Assembly: GCA_005793215.1 (NCBI GenBank)
Contig: SXPV01000085.1
Coordinates: 1 to 45,493 of the forward strand
DNA from: Actinomycetota bacterium
GTDB lineage: Bacteria > Actinomycetota > Acidimicrobiia > Acidimicrobiales > Ilumatobacteraceae
DNA length: 45,493 nucleotides
Reading direction: 5' to 3'
Made by a program: the position numbers and the translations under genes. Below the pieces are notes generated by a model, which worked only from the letters and a program-made list of their open reading frames with translations, had not been told where the DNA came from and did no database searches. Positions 29,192 to 36,933 of the stretch are shown piece by piece (the first letter of the stretch is position 1; each line of letters begins with the position of its first letter).

Positions 29192-29237
29192 CTCTGCACC
29201 GCAGAGCGACGTGGTTCTCACATCGCGTCGCTCTGCG
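29190..29237. terminator. Inverted repeat between convergent genes, probable bidirectional terminator
   Basis: CCGCAGAGCGACG (29198-29210) / CGTCGCTCTGCGG (29225-29237), 13-bp perfect stem; no T-tract. Confidence 0.55.
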
Positions 29238-29277
29238 GCGAGAGCCCGACCCGGCGTCGTCACGCCGAACCGGATGC

Positions 29278-30669
29278 TTATGACTGCGGGCGTGGTTCTG
29301 TGATATGGCACGCATTGACCGCCGCCACGATGGGCGTTGGGTCGATTGCGGCACCTCCGCGTGGGTGAACCTCGAAGTGCAGGTGTGGGGTTGCGGTGTT
29401 TCCGGTTGCACCATTGGTGCCGAGGATCTGCCCGGCTCGCACCTGCGTTCCGACGGTGATGTTCGGCGCAATCGTGTCGAGGTGGGCGTAGAAGAAGTAC
29501 GTACCGTCTGCGGTGGTCAGGCGAACGCCATTGCCGGTGAGACTTGCGTCGTTGTACACCTTGGTGATCGTGCCGTCGACTACGGCATAGATGAGGTTGC
29601 CTTTGGGCGCGATGATGTCAACACCCTCGTGCGCGCGACTACCGCGCGCTTGCTGCCACGTGTTCACGAAGCTGCAACGACCCTGAACGGGGAACACTTG
29701 AATCGAAGGAATTCCGAGGGACTCGAGTGACGGAACGAGACCGAGTGCCTGCGCGGTTGGGAAGTCGACGGCCTGTGAGGGATTCAATCCACGACCAACC
29801 TGGAAATTGCCCAAGGCAATCGATGTAGCGAGTCCGAACACACCGTCGGCTCCACCCTTTACCTCTATGCCGTTGTTGATCAGGGTTTGCTGAACGAGTC
29901 GTACGGCATCGCTGCGCTGACCACGTGATGGCAGAGCGTTGACATCGAGTTGCGTCAAGGACGCCGCAATGGCTGGCGCTGCAGCCGGCGTCGGTGCAGT
30001 CACGGCTGGAGCAGTTGGCGCAACCGGATTCACGGCTGGTGCGCTAGGGGCTGCTGCGCGAGACGTCGTCTTGGCGACCGGAGCAACGACGATGGTCGGC
30101 GGTGCGACGTCAACGAGTCCGAGCGAGAACGCCGTGGCGTGGTCGAGTGTCTTGGTGATCGGAAGTCCCTTGCGGCTCTGGAATGTGGCAAGGGCGATGG
30201 AGGTTGCCACGCCGAATGTGCCGTCAGCGCCACCTTTGACGACGACACCGTTGTTGATCAATGCTTGCTGTGTCGACCATACGGCCTCGCCAGAGTCACC
30301 CAATTTGGGCAGTGCTTCGGGTGTCAGTCGCGACACGGTGATGAGACCCAGGAATCGCGCGGTTCGTTCGTCAACCACGCCGGTGACCTTGAGGCCGACA
30401 GCGCGCTGCACGTTGCGAAGGGTTGCTTGGGTGCGGGCGGAGAATTCACCGTCGACACCGCCCTTGAGGGTGAATCCACGGGCGACCATCGCCTGTTGAA
30501 GTCGAACGACGTCGTCACTTTGGTCGCCAAACTTGGGAAATGCCTGAGTGGTCTGACTGATCGACGACGAGTTTGCAACGCGAGACTCGCTCGACGCGTG
30601 AACGACGGTCGTAGCGCCCTGGGCGCCCAGACTCAGAACGATGGTGGTGGCAAGTGCGGTGAGAACCAT
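29278..30669 (-). CDS. Secreted peptidoglycan-binding protein with three PG_binding_1 repeats and M23 peptidase domain
   Basis: Signal peptide; three FPKFGD/LPKLGD/LPSRGQ...GGxDGxF...ALGL repeats; M23 motifs HEGVDI and HLHFEVHP; AAGGAG SD 8 nt before ATG 30669. Confidence 0.93.
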   Translation of the reverse strand: MVLTALATTIVLSLGAQGATTVVHASSESRVANSSSISQTTQAFPKFGDQSDDVVRLQQAMVARGFTLKGGVDGEFSARTQATLRNVQRAVGLKVTGVVDERTARFLGLITVSRLTPEALPKLGDSGEAVWSTQQALINNGVVVKGGADGTFGVATSIALATFQSRKGLPITKTLDHATAFSLGLVDVAPPTIVVAPVAKTTSRAAAPSAPAVNPVAPTAPAVTAPTPAAAPAIAASLTQLDVNALPSRGQRSDAVRLVQQTLINNGIEVKGGADGVFGLATSIALGNFQVGRGLNPSQAVDFPTAQALGLVPSLESLGIPSIQVFPVQGRCSFVNTWQQARGSRAHEGVDIIAPKGNLIYAVVDGTITKVYNDASLTGNGVRLTTADGTYFFYAHLDTIAPNITVGTQVRAGQILGTNGATGNTATPHLHFEVHPRGGAAIDPTPIVAAVNACHITEPRPQS

Positions 30670-30772
30670 TGGTGTTGCTCCTTGGTGAGATCCGCACAAG
30701 GGATCGGCGCATCTGGAGCAAACATGAGATATTTCTCACGGTGGGTATGTCTGTGACCACTGAGAGTGGGCT

Positions 30773-30801
30773 ATTATGACGTGCAGCGACCATTTGGTCA
30801 C
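30773..30801 (-). promoter_or_regulatory. Candidate sigma70-type promoter for the PG-binding/M23 gene
   Basis: On minus strand GTGACC -17 nt- CATAAT, about 100 nt upstream of the ATG. Confidence 0.5.
30788..30799. promoter_or_regulatory. Palindrome GACCATTTGGTC, candidate TetR-family operator
   Basis: Perfect GACCA-NN-TGGTC inverted repeat overlapping the -35 of the candidate promoter, just downstream of a TetR gene. Confidence 0.45.
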
Positions 30802-30876
30802 GTATGGTGAGCGACTTATCGCGTCGTGGTGGTCGCAGCATCCGCGTGCTGCGGGTGCCGAGTGGACTCCCGGAGG

Positions 30877-31947
30877 CTAGTCGAGCACCTCATATCGACG
30901 ACCGGCAAGGAGCCAGCCGTGCGGGGTTCGTTCATAGCGGTCGTGCAAGGTGGCGATTCGGCTCCCGATGGCCCCATTTCGGCGCTGGAAACGCTCGGTG
31001 ACGGTGACACGTCCCGTCGCATGTCCGGTGGACTCATCCGCAAGAAACACCACGACTTCCGGACTTTGTAAGGTCCAGCGGTCGCTGCCGTAGTGCTTGG
31101 TGAACACTTCGACGAGGGCGTCGTGTCCTTTTGCCGCAGCACCATCGGGCATCACCAGTTCACCCTGCGGGCCCCACAGGGCCAACCACCCGGGGGCGTC
31201 CCCACGAAGTTGAGCGTCGGAAATCGAGGCAAGGAGTTGCCGCAACGCCGCATCGGTGATTGCGGTGGGTGCCACGCCACCGGTCACTGGTGACGATGGT
31301 GTCGATGTACGAGTCGTGCTGGGGCGGGGGCCACGCTTGCCATCACGAATGTCGTCCGGTGAGAGTCCGGTCTCGAATGCCGCCAACGCACGCAACGCCC
31401 GCATCAATTCCTTGCGCTTGACGACGCCCTCGTGGGCCGCGAATTGCACGGCTAGTCCATCGATCAAAGCAGTTATTCGCATGGCAGACACCCGCGGCTG
31501 ATCACATTGAAATTCTCCGGTCTCGTTGCCGCGACGCAACACCCGCTCGAGAAAGCCGATGGATTGTTCGTCGAGTTGTTGACTGATGCTCTTCATCAGT
31601 GGGTTGCGCAACGCCTCACCCCATGCATCGATCCACAGCATCCATTCGACGTCGTCGCTTCCTTCGGGAACGTAACTTTCGATGAGCCGCCACAATTGGG
31701 CAGTTGCAGACTGCCCGAGTTCGATATCGCGCTCCATCTCGGAGAGGTCTTTTCGTGCGTAATACTCGAATGCAGCCGCCAGGAGAGCCTCTTTGCTCTC
31801 GAAGTGGTAATGAATGAGGCTGTTCGACACATTGAGACGCTTGGCAACATCGGCGATGCGGGTACCCGCAAAGCCACGTTCGATCACCACTTCACATGTC
31901 GCTTCGAGGATCTCCACCCGCCGTGCTTCGACTGCGTACTTCTTCAC
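30877..31947 (-). CDS. TetR-family regulator fused to C-terminal SnoaL/NTF2-like domain
   Basis: HTH GFAGTRIADVAKRLNVSNSLIHYHFESKEALL; Pro/Ser/Thr linker; C-terminal ISDAQLRGDAPGWLALWGPQGELVMPDGAAAKGHDALVEVF...RYERTPHGWLLAGRRYEVL. Confidence 0.85.
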   Translation of the reverse strand: MKKYAVEARRVEILEATCEVVIERGFAGTRIADVAKRLNVSNSLIHYHFESKEALLAAAFEYYARKDLSEMERDIELGQSATAQLWRLIESYVPEGSDDVEWMLWIDAWGEALRNPLMKSISQQLDEQSIGFLERVLRRGNETGEFQCDQPRVSAMRITALIDGLAVQFAAHEGVVKRKELMRALRALAAFETGLSPDDIRDGKRGPRPSTTRTSTPSSPVTGGVAPTAITDAALRQLLASISDAQLRGDAPGWLALWGPQGELVMPDGAAAKGHDALVEVFTKHYGSDRWTLQSPEVVVFLADESTGHATGRVTVTERFQRRNGAIGSRIATLHDRYERTPHGWLLAGRRYEVLD

Positions 31948-32022
31948 AAGGCGACATTACTCGCGAGACCATTGCGTAGCCTCTGGTGCGTGATCCAGGA
32001 AGCGGTATCCGTCCGTCGAGGT

Positions 32023-32958
32023 ATGCCTCCTTCTCGTTATCGCGTCATTGCGTGGTGTGCGTTTGCTTCGCTGTACGTCATCATCGTCACGGGTTCACTC
32101 GTGAGGCTTACGGGTTCGGGCCTTGGTTGTGTGGATTGGCCAGCGTGCAACGAGGAACAGTTCGTTGATGTGTCAACTCCTCACGCGGCCATCGAACAGT
32201 TGAATCGCTTGTTCACGAGCGTCGTGGCGCTGAGCGTGATCGTTGCGGCACTGGCAGCCCTTGCCATTCGTCCGCGAAGCCAGAGAATCGTTCGTCTGGC
32301 GGTGCTCTTGGTGCTCGGAGTGCTCGGGCAAGTGCTCCTCGGTGGCATCGTGGTGCTCACTGGTTTGCACCCCTTGTCGAACATGGGTCACTTCTTGTTG
32401 TCGATTGTCTTGATGACGTGGGCACTGTGGTTGTTGCACGCAGTTCGGGACCTCGACGAGTCGAGTCCGGTGGTTGCAGTCGCACCCTCATCGTCTCCGG
32501 CGACAGGGCAGGGTGATCATCGGGTCTTGGTCTTGTCGCGGGTGCTCATCTTGGCGACGTTCGTCGCCATCGTGACCGGCACCATCGTGACGGGTACGGG
32601 GCCGCACGCTGGCGACGAGAATGCTCCACGATTTGCGCTGCGCATCACCGAAGTGGCCCGATTGCACGGAGCGTCAGTTCTCGTGACCGTGACGCTTGCG
32701 GTCCTCCTTGGGATATTGCTTCGTCGAACTCCGCATCGCAGGGTGCAGCAGACGTTCGAAACGTTTCTGTTCCTGGCCCTTTTGCAAGGGGGTATCGGAT
32801 ATCTGCAGTACTTCACCGGAGTGCCCGTGCCCCTGGTTGCGGTGCACATCGCCTTGAGCGTTGCGGTATGGCTTGCTGCCTTGCAGTTGGTACACGTAGC
32901 TCGGGCCGTGAGAACTGGTGACGCTCAGACGACCACGCCTCATCATGTGGCACACTAG
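32023..32958 (+). CDS. ctaA: Heme A synthase, COX15/CtaA family
   Basis: VTGSLVRLTGSGLGCVDWPAC, HAAIEQLNRLF, GGIVVLTGLHP, TGTGPHAGD, ARLHGASV motifs; ATG 32023 in frame. Confidence 0.9.
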   Translation: MPPSRYRVIAWCAFASLYVIIVTGSLVRLTGSGLGCVDWPACNEEQFVDVSTPHAAIEQLNRLFTSVVALSVIVAALAALAIRPRSQRIVRLAVLLVLGVLGQVLLGGIVVLTGLHPLSNMGHFLLSIVLMTWALWLLHAVRDLDESSPVVAVAPSSSPATGQGDHRVLVLSRVLILATFVAIVTGTIVTGTGPHAGDENAPRFALRITEVARLHGASVLVTVTLAVLLGILLRRTPHRRVQQTFETFLFLALLQGGIGYLQYFTGVPVPLVAVHIALSVAVWLAALQLVHVARAVRTGDAQTTTPHHVAH

Positions 32959-32962
32959 AAAG

Positions 32963-34303
32963 ATGCTGGTCCGAAGTTCATGGCAGCGCTGGTTCCTGGC
33001 AGGGATGATTGCTGGTGGGGTGTTCGTGGCCAGTCCCTCGGCGAACGCCGACATCGTCGATGATCTCGGGGTAGTGGGCCAGTTGCAATACACCGATGCT
33101 GCCGGCAACAAGGTGTTCGTGGCCGGAGTCGATGTGTCCATCGACGACGTCGGCGGTGCAACCACCGATGGCGACGGAAACTTTCGAATCCCCGTCCCTG
33201 GACCAGGGGAGTACAGCATTTCACTGGACACCTCGACCTTGCCCGCGGGAGTTGCACTTCGGGAGGCCGAGCGTTCGACCCTCACCGCGAAGGTCAGTCC
33301 GAACGGTGACCAACGGATCATCTTTCCCCTGGTGACAGCCGACAGCGTGGCGCAAACGACGGAGAGCAGTTTTTCGGCACGGAGGATCTTCCAGTTGACG
33401 CTCGAAGGCGTCAAACTGGGGTTGTATCTGGCGATGGCAGCCATCGGTTTGTCGTTGATCTTCGGCACCACGGGACTGGTGAATTTCGCTCACGCCGAAC
33501 TCATCACCTGGGGAACGTTGATGGCCTACTTCTTCAATGTGTACGGATTGGTCGGCACGTTTGGGTTCCTTTCGTTCCTTCCGGCTCCATTCGGTGGTGG
33601 CGTCAACTTCATCGTTGCCACCGTGCTGGCAACGATGATGGGTGGTGTCCTGGGTTATGTTCTCAATCGAGTGGTATTTCGCACCTCGCGGAACGCAGGA
33701 GTGTCTCTGCTCGCCCAAATGGTGATGACTATCGGACTGTCGATCTTGTTGCGGTATGTCTTCGTGTACTTCTTCGGTAGCCGATACCGCGTGTACCTCG
33801 ACTATGCATCCCAACGCGCCAACACGTTCTGGGGGTTGGAGCTCACCAGTCGCGATGCAACCGCCATGGTGGCGTCGATCATCATCCTGGTTGCGGTCGG
33901 AATCGGTTTGACGAGAACCCGGACCGGACGGGCCATGCGTGCCGTCTCGGACAATCGGGATCTTGCCGAATCGTCCGGTATCAACGTCGAGCGGGTGATT
34001 TCCCAGGTATGGATACTGGGCGGCGCACTGGCGGCCCTCTCCGGCACATTCTTCGGATTCGACACCGTGAAGTGGGACATCGGTGCCCGAATCCTGCTGT
34101 TGGTCTTCGCGGCCGTGACCCTCGGAGGTCTTGGTACCTCGTTCGGTGCGCTCGTTGGCGCAATCATCGTCGGCATCGCCATCAACTGGTCGACCCTGGT
34201 GATCGACACGGAGCTGAAGAACATGACGGCGTTGATCGTGTTGATCTTGGCACTGTTGCTCCGCCCGCAAGGAATCCTGGGTAAGAAGCAGAGGATCGGC
34301 TGA
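32963..34303 (+). CDS. livH: Branched-chain amino acid-type ABC transporter permease LivH with N-terminal signal peptide and carboxypeptidase-regulatory-like beta-sandwich domain
   Basis: C-terminal permease: LIFGTTGLVNFAHAELITWGTLMAY; N-terminal GVDVSIDDVGGATTDGDGNFRIPVPGPGEYSISLD. Confidence 0.9.
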   Translation: MLVRSSWQRWFLAGMIAGGVFVASPSANADIVDDLGVVGQLQYTDAAGNKVFVAGVDVSIDDVGGATTDGDGNFRIPVPGPGEYSISLDTSTLPAGVALREAERSTLTAKVSPNGDQRIIFPLVTADSVAQTTESSFSARRIFQLTLEGVKLGLYLAMAAIGLSLIFGTTGLVNFAHAELITWGTLMAYFFNVYGLVGTFGFLSFLPAPFGGGVNFIVATVLATMMGGVLGYVLNRVVFRTSRNAGVSLLAQMVMTIGLSILLRYVFVYFFGSRYRVYLDYASQRANTFWGLELTSRDATAMVASIIILVAVGIGLTRTRTGRAMRAVSDNRDLAESSGINVERVISQVWILGGALAALSGTFFGFDTVKWDIGARILLLVFAAVTLGGLGTSFGALVGAIIVGIAINWSTLVIDTELKNMTALIVLILALLLRPQGILGKKQRIG

Positions 34304-34305
34304 CC

Positions 34306-35310
34306 ATGGATTGGGGATTCATCTTCGAGCGATCGTTCTCTGCGATGATCGGTCCCGAAGTGGTCGTGTACGCCATGGCCGCCGTCGGGCTGAACGTGCA
34401 CTTTGGATACACGGGGTTGATGAACTTCGGTCAAGTTGGTTTCATGGCCGCCGGTGCCTACGGGGTTGGTGTCACCGTCTTTTGGTTGGAGTGGAATTTC
34501 TGGGTCGGCATTCTCTTCAGCTTCGTGTACGTGGCGGTCCTGGCGCTCCTGTTGGGTCTGCCCACCCTCAGATTGCGTGCCGATTATCTGTCCTTGGTCA
34601 CCATTGCGGCGTCGGAGACCATCCGCTTGCTGGCACGGTCTCGCGTGATGAAGCCTTACACCGGTGGTGTGGAGGGCGTCAACCAATTTGCTGGCCCGTT
34701 CTACGATCTCAGCCCGTTCGAACTCGGACAGTTCTACTCCTTCGGTCCCTTCAAATATCTCGGTCGCGACGTGTGGGTCCTCGTCGTTGGCTGGACGTTG
34801 CTCATTCTCATCACCCTGATGGTGCGCCAACTCATGCGTTCGCCGTGGGGTCGCACGCTTCGTGCCATTCGCGAAGACGAGGATGCCGCTCGGGCACTCG
34901 GCAAGAATGCGTACTTCTTCAAGATGCAGTCGCTGTTGCTCGGGGGCATGATCGGTGGTGTGGCAGGCGTGATACAAGTGATTCAGAAGGCGTCCGTTCA
35001 AGCCGACACCTTCAACCCGGTGATTACCTTCACCATCTGGACCATTCTCATCATCGGTGGTCCCGGCCGTATTTGGTCGCCGATCGTTGGTTCATCGATT
35101 TATTGGACGCTGATTGTGTTCATCGAGAACACGCTGCGGCAATTGCCACCAGGCGTGCGCTCCACCCTCGAGGACACCGTGCAGTTGTCGGACTTCAACA
35201 TCGCAATGTTGCGCTTCATCCTGGTCGGTGTCGGATTGCTACTCCTGGCACGATTCCGACCACAGGGCATCTTCGGTTCCCGAGAGGAGATGGCCCTTGA
35301 CCGCCGCTGA
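34306..35310 (+). CDS. livM: Branched-chain amino acid-type ABC transporter permease LivM
   Basis: GLNVHFGYTGLMNFGQVGFMAAGAYG and GRTLRAIREDEDAARALGKN motifs. Confidence 0.93.
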   Translation: MDWGFIFERSFSAMIGPEVVVYAMAAVGLNVHFGYTGLMNFGQVGFMAAGAYGVGVTVFWLEWNFWVGILFSFVYVAVLALLLGLPTLRLRADYLSLVTIAASETIRLLARSRVMKPYTGGVEGVNQFAGPFYDLSPFELGQFYSFGPFKYLGRDVWVLVVGWTLLILITLMVRQLMRSPWGRTLRAIREDEDAARALGKNAYFFKMQSLLLGGMIGGVAGVIQVIQKASVQADTFNPVITFTIWTILIIGGPGRIWSPIVGSSIYWTLIVFIENTLRQLPPGVRSTLEDTVQLSDFNIAMLRFILVGVGLLLLARFRPQGIFGSREEMALDRR

Positions 35311-36124
35311 CGCCACCCAACTCATCGGTAGTGATGCTCCAATCATCACCGCCACCGGCGTGGTGAAGTCTTTCGGTGGTCTGCGCGCTGTCGATGTCGA
35401 CAAACTGGAGATTCGGCGAAACAAGATCACCGCGCTCATCGGACCGAACGGAGCCGGTAAGACCACGTTCTTCAACCTGCTGACCGGTTTCGATCAGGTC
35501 GACTCCGGTGAAATCACCCTGGATGGTGCGATCATCACCGGAACTCCTCCACACCGCTTGGCCGCCAAGGGCATGGTGCGAACATTTCAGCTCACCAAGG
35601 CCCTCGCCAAGCTGTCCACGTTGGAGAATATGAAGCTCGGCGCCCTGCAACAGCGAGGCGAGAAGTTCTGGCAAGCACTGATTCCTGGACTCTGGTCTCG
35701 ACAGGAACGCGAGATTGAAGCCCGCGCCGAGGCAATCTTGCAGCGATTCAACCTCACGCATATGCGCGATGAGTACGCCGGCACGATGTCGGGAGGCCAA
35801 CGCAAACTCCTGGAGATGGCGCGCGCCCTCATGACCGACCCGCGAGTCGTGATGCTGGATGAGCCAATGGCGGGTGTCAATCCGGCGTTGGCGCAGAGCC
35901 TCCTCGAGCTCATCAAACTGTTGCCGGCCGAGGGTCGGACGGTCATCTTCGTCGAACACAACATGGACGTGGTGCAGGAGATATCCGACTGGGTGGTGGT
36001 GATGGCCGAAGGGCGCATCATCGCACAGGGGACACCGGCGGAGATCAAGAAGAACAAGGCAGTGGTCGACGCGTACCTCGGAGCACACCACGGCGAGGAT
36101 CTTTCCAAGGTGGACCTGACATGA
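35297..36124 (+). CDS. livG: Branched-chain amino acid-type ABC transporter ATP-binding protein LivG (TTG start overlapping livM)
   Basis: IGPNGAGKTTFFNLLTGF, MSGGQRKLLEMARALM, VMLDEPMAGVNP, FVEHNMDVV. Confidence 0.93.
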   Translation: MTAADATQLIGSDAPIITATGVVKSFGGLRAVDVDKLEIRRNKITALIGPNGAGKTTFFNLLTGFDQVDSGEITLDGAIITGTPPHRLAAKGMVRTFQLTKALAKLSTLENMKLGALQQRGEKFWQALIPGLWSRQEREIEARAEAILQRFNLTHMRDEYAGTMSGGQRKLLEMARALMTDPRVVMLDEPMAGVNPALAQSLLELIKLLPAEGRTVIFVEHNMDVVQEISDWVVVMAEGRIIAQGTPAEIKKNKAVVDAYLGAHHGEDLSKVDLT

Positions 36125-36867
36125 GTAACGCCACAAACGGATCAACGATGGAAGTGTTGTTGGAGGCCAAGGACGTCACCGCCGGCTACACGCCTGGTGT
36201 CAACATTCTCAACAACTGTTCACTTACCCTGCGACGTGGCGAGATCGTCGGCATCATCGGTCCGAATGGTGCCGGTAAGAGCACATTGCTGAAGGCACTC
36301 TTCGGGTTGTTGTCCGTGCAATCGGGTTCCATCACCCATCGTGGGGAGTCGATCGTGGGAAAGCATGCCCATGAACTGGTGGAACGAGGAATTGGTTACG
36401 TCCCCCAGCGCGACAACGTGTTCCCGTCGCTCACCATCATGGAGAACTTGGAGATGGGTATCTACCTCAAACCCAAACAGTTCCGTGAACGCGCAGAGTT
36501 CGTGCAAAACATGTTCCCGCGCCTGGCAGAACGGCGTAGCCAACGAGCCGGTTCATTGTCGGGTGGAGAGCGTCAAATGCTTGCCATGGGAAGGGCGCTC
36601 ATGATGAATCCAGAGGTGGTCCTGCTGGATGAACCTTCGGCTGGCTTGTCGCCCGTGCTTCAAGATCAGGTATTCGTGCGAACACGTGAGATCAACAAGG
36701 CGGGTGTGTCCGTCGTGATGGTGGAGCAGAATGCCCGTCGATGCCTACAGATTTGCACGAGGGGTTACGTTCTCGATCAGGGCACCAATGCCTACACGGA
36801 TACTGGTGAGAAGTTGTTGCACGATCCCAAGGTGATCGAGTTGTACCTCGGAACGCTGGCGTCCTAA
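36121..36867 (+). CDS. livF: Branched-chain amino acid-type ABC transporter ATP-binding protein LivF
   Basis: IGPNGAGKSTLLKALFGL, LSGGERQMLAMGRALM, VLLDEPSAGLSP, MVEQNARRCL. Confidence 0.94.
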   Translation: MSNATNGSTMEVLLEAKDVTAGYTPGVNILNNCSLTLRRGEIVGIIGPNGAGKSTLLKALFGLLSVQSGSITHRGESIVGKHAHELVERGIGYVPQRDNVFPSLTIMENLEMGIYLKPKQFRERAEFVQNMFPRLAERRSQRAGSLSGGERQMLAMGRALMMNPEVVLLDEPSAGLSPVLQDQVFVRTREINKAGVSVVMVEQNARRCLQICTRGYVLDQGTNAYTDTGEKLLHDPKVIELYLGTLAS

Positions 36868-36880
36868 CTCTCGGGTACAA

Positions 36881-36920
36881 AAGAAAAACCCCGCCCGGTT
36901 TCCCGGGCGGGGCCTTCCTT
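36881..36920. terminator. Bidirectional rho-independent terminator between livF and livK
   Basis: CCCCGCCCGG (36889-36898)-TTTC-CCGGGCGGGG (36903-36912), A-rich left flank and CCTTCCTTTTC right flank. Confidence 0.92.
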
Positions 36921-36933
36921 TTCTGAGACGAAC

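Noticed and set aside
30669-30880. ydaO/c-di-AMP riboswitch before the PG-binding/M23 gene
   Set aside because: Leader is only about 100 nt and lacks the expected conserved blocks on visual inspection.
31507-32022. N-terminal extension of the CtaA ORF
   Set aside because: Antisense to the TetR coding sequence; CtaA homology starts at about 32023.
33221-35001. Long minus-strand ORFs (349 and 399 aa) opposite livH/livM
   Set aside because: Antisense to clearly conserved permease genes; His/Gln/Arg-rich shadow translations with no recognisable domain.
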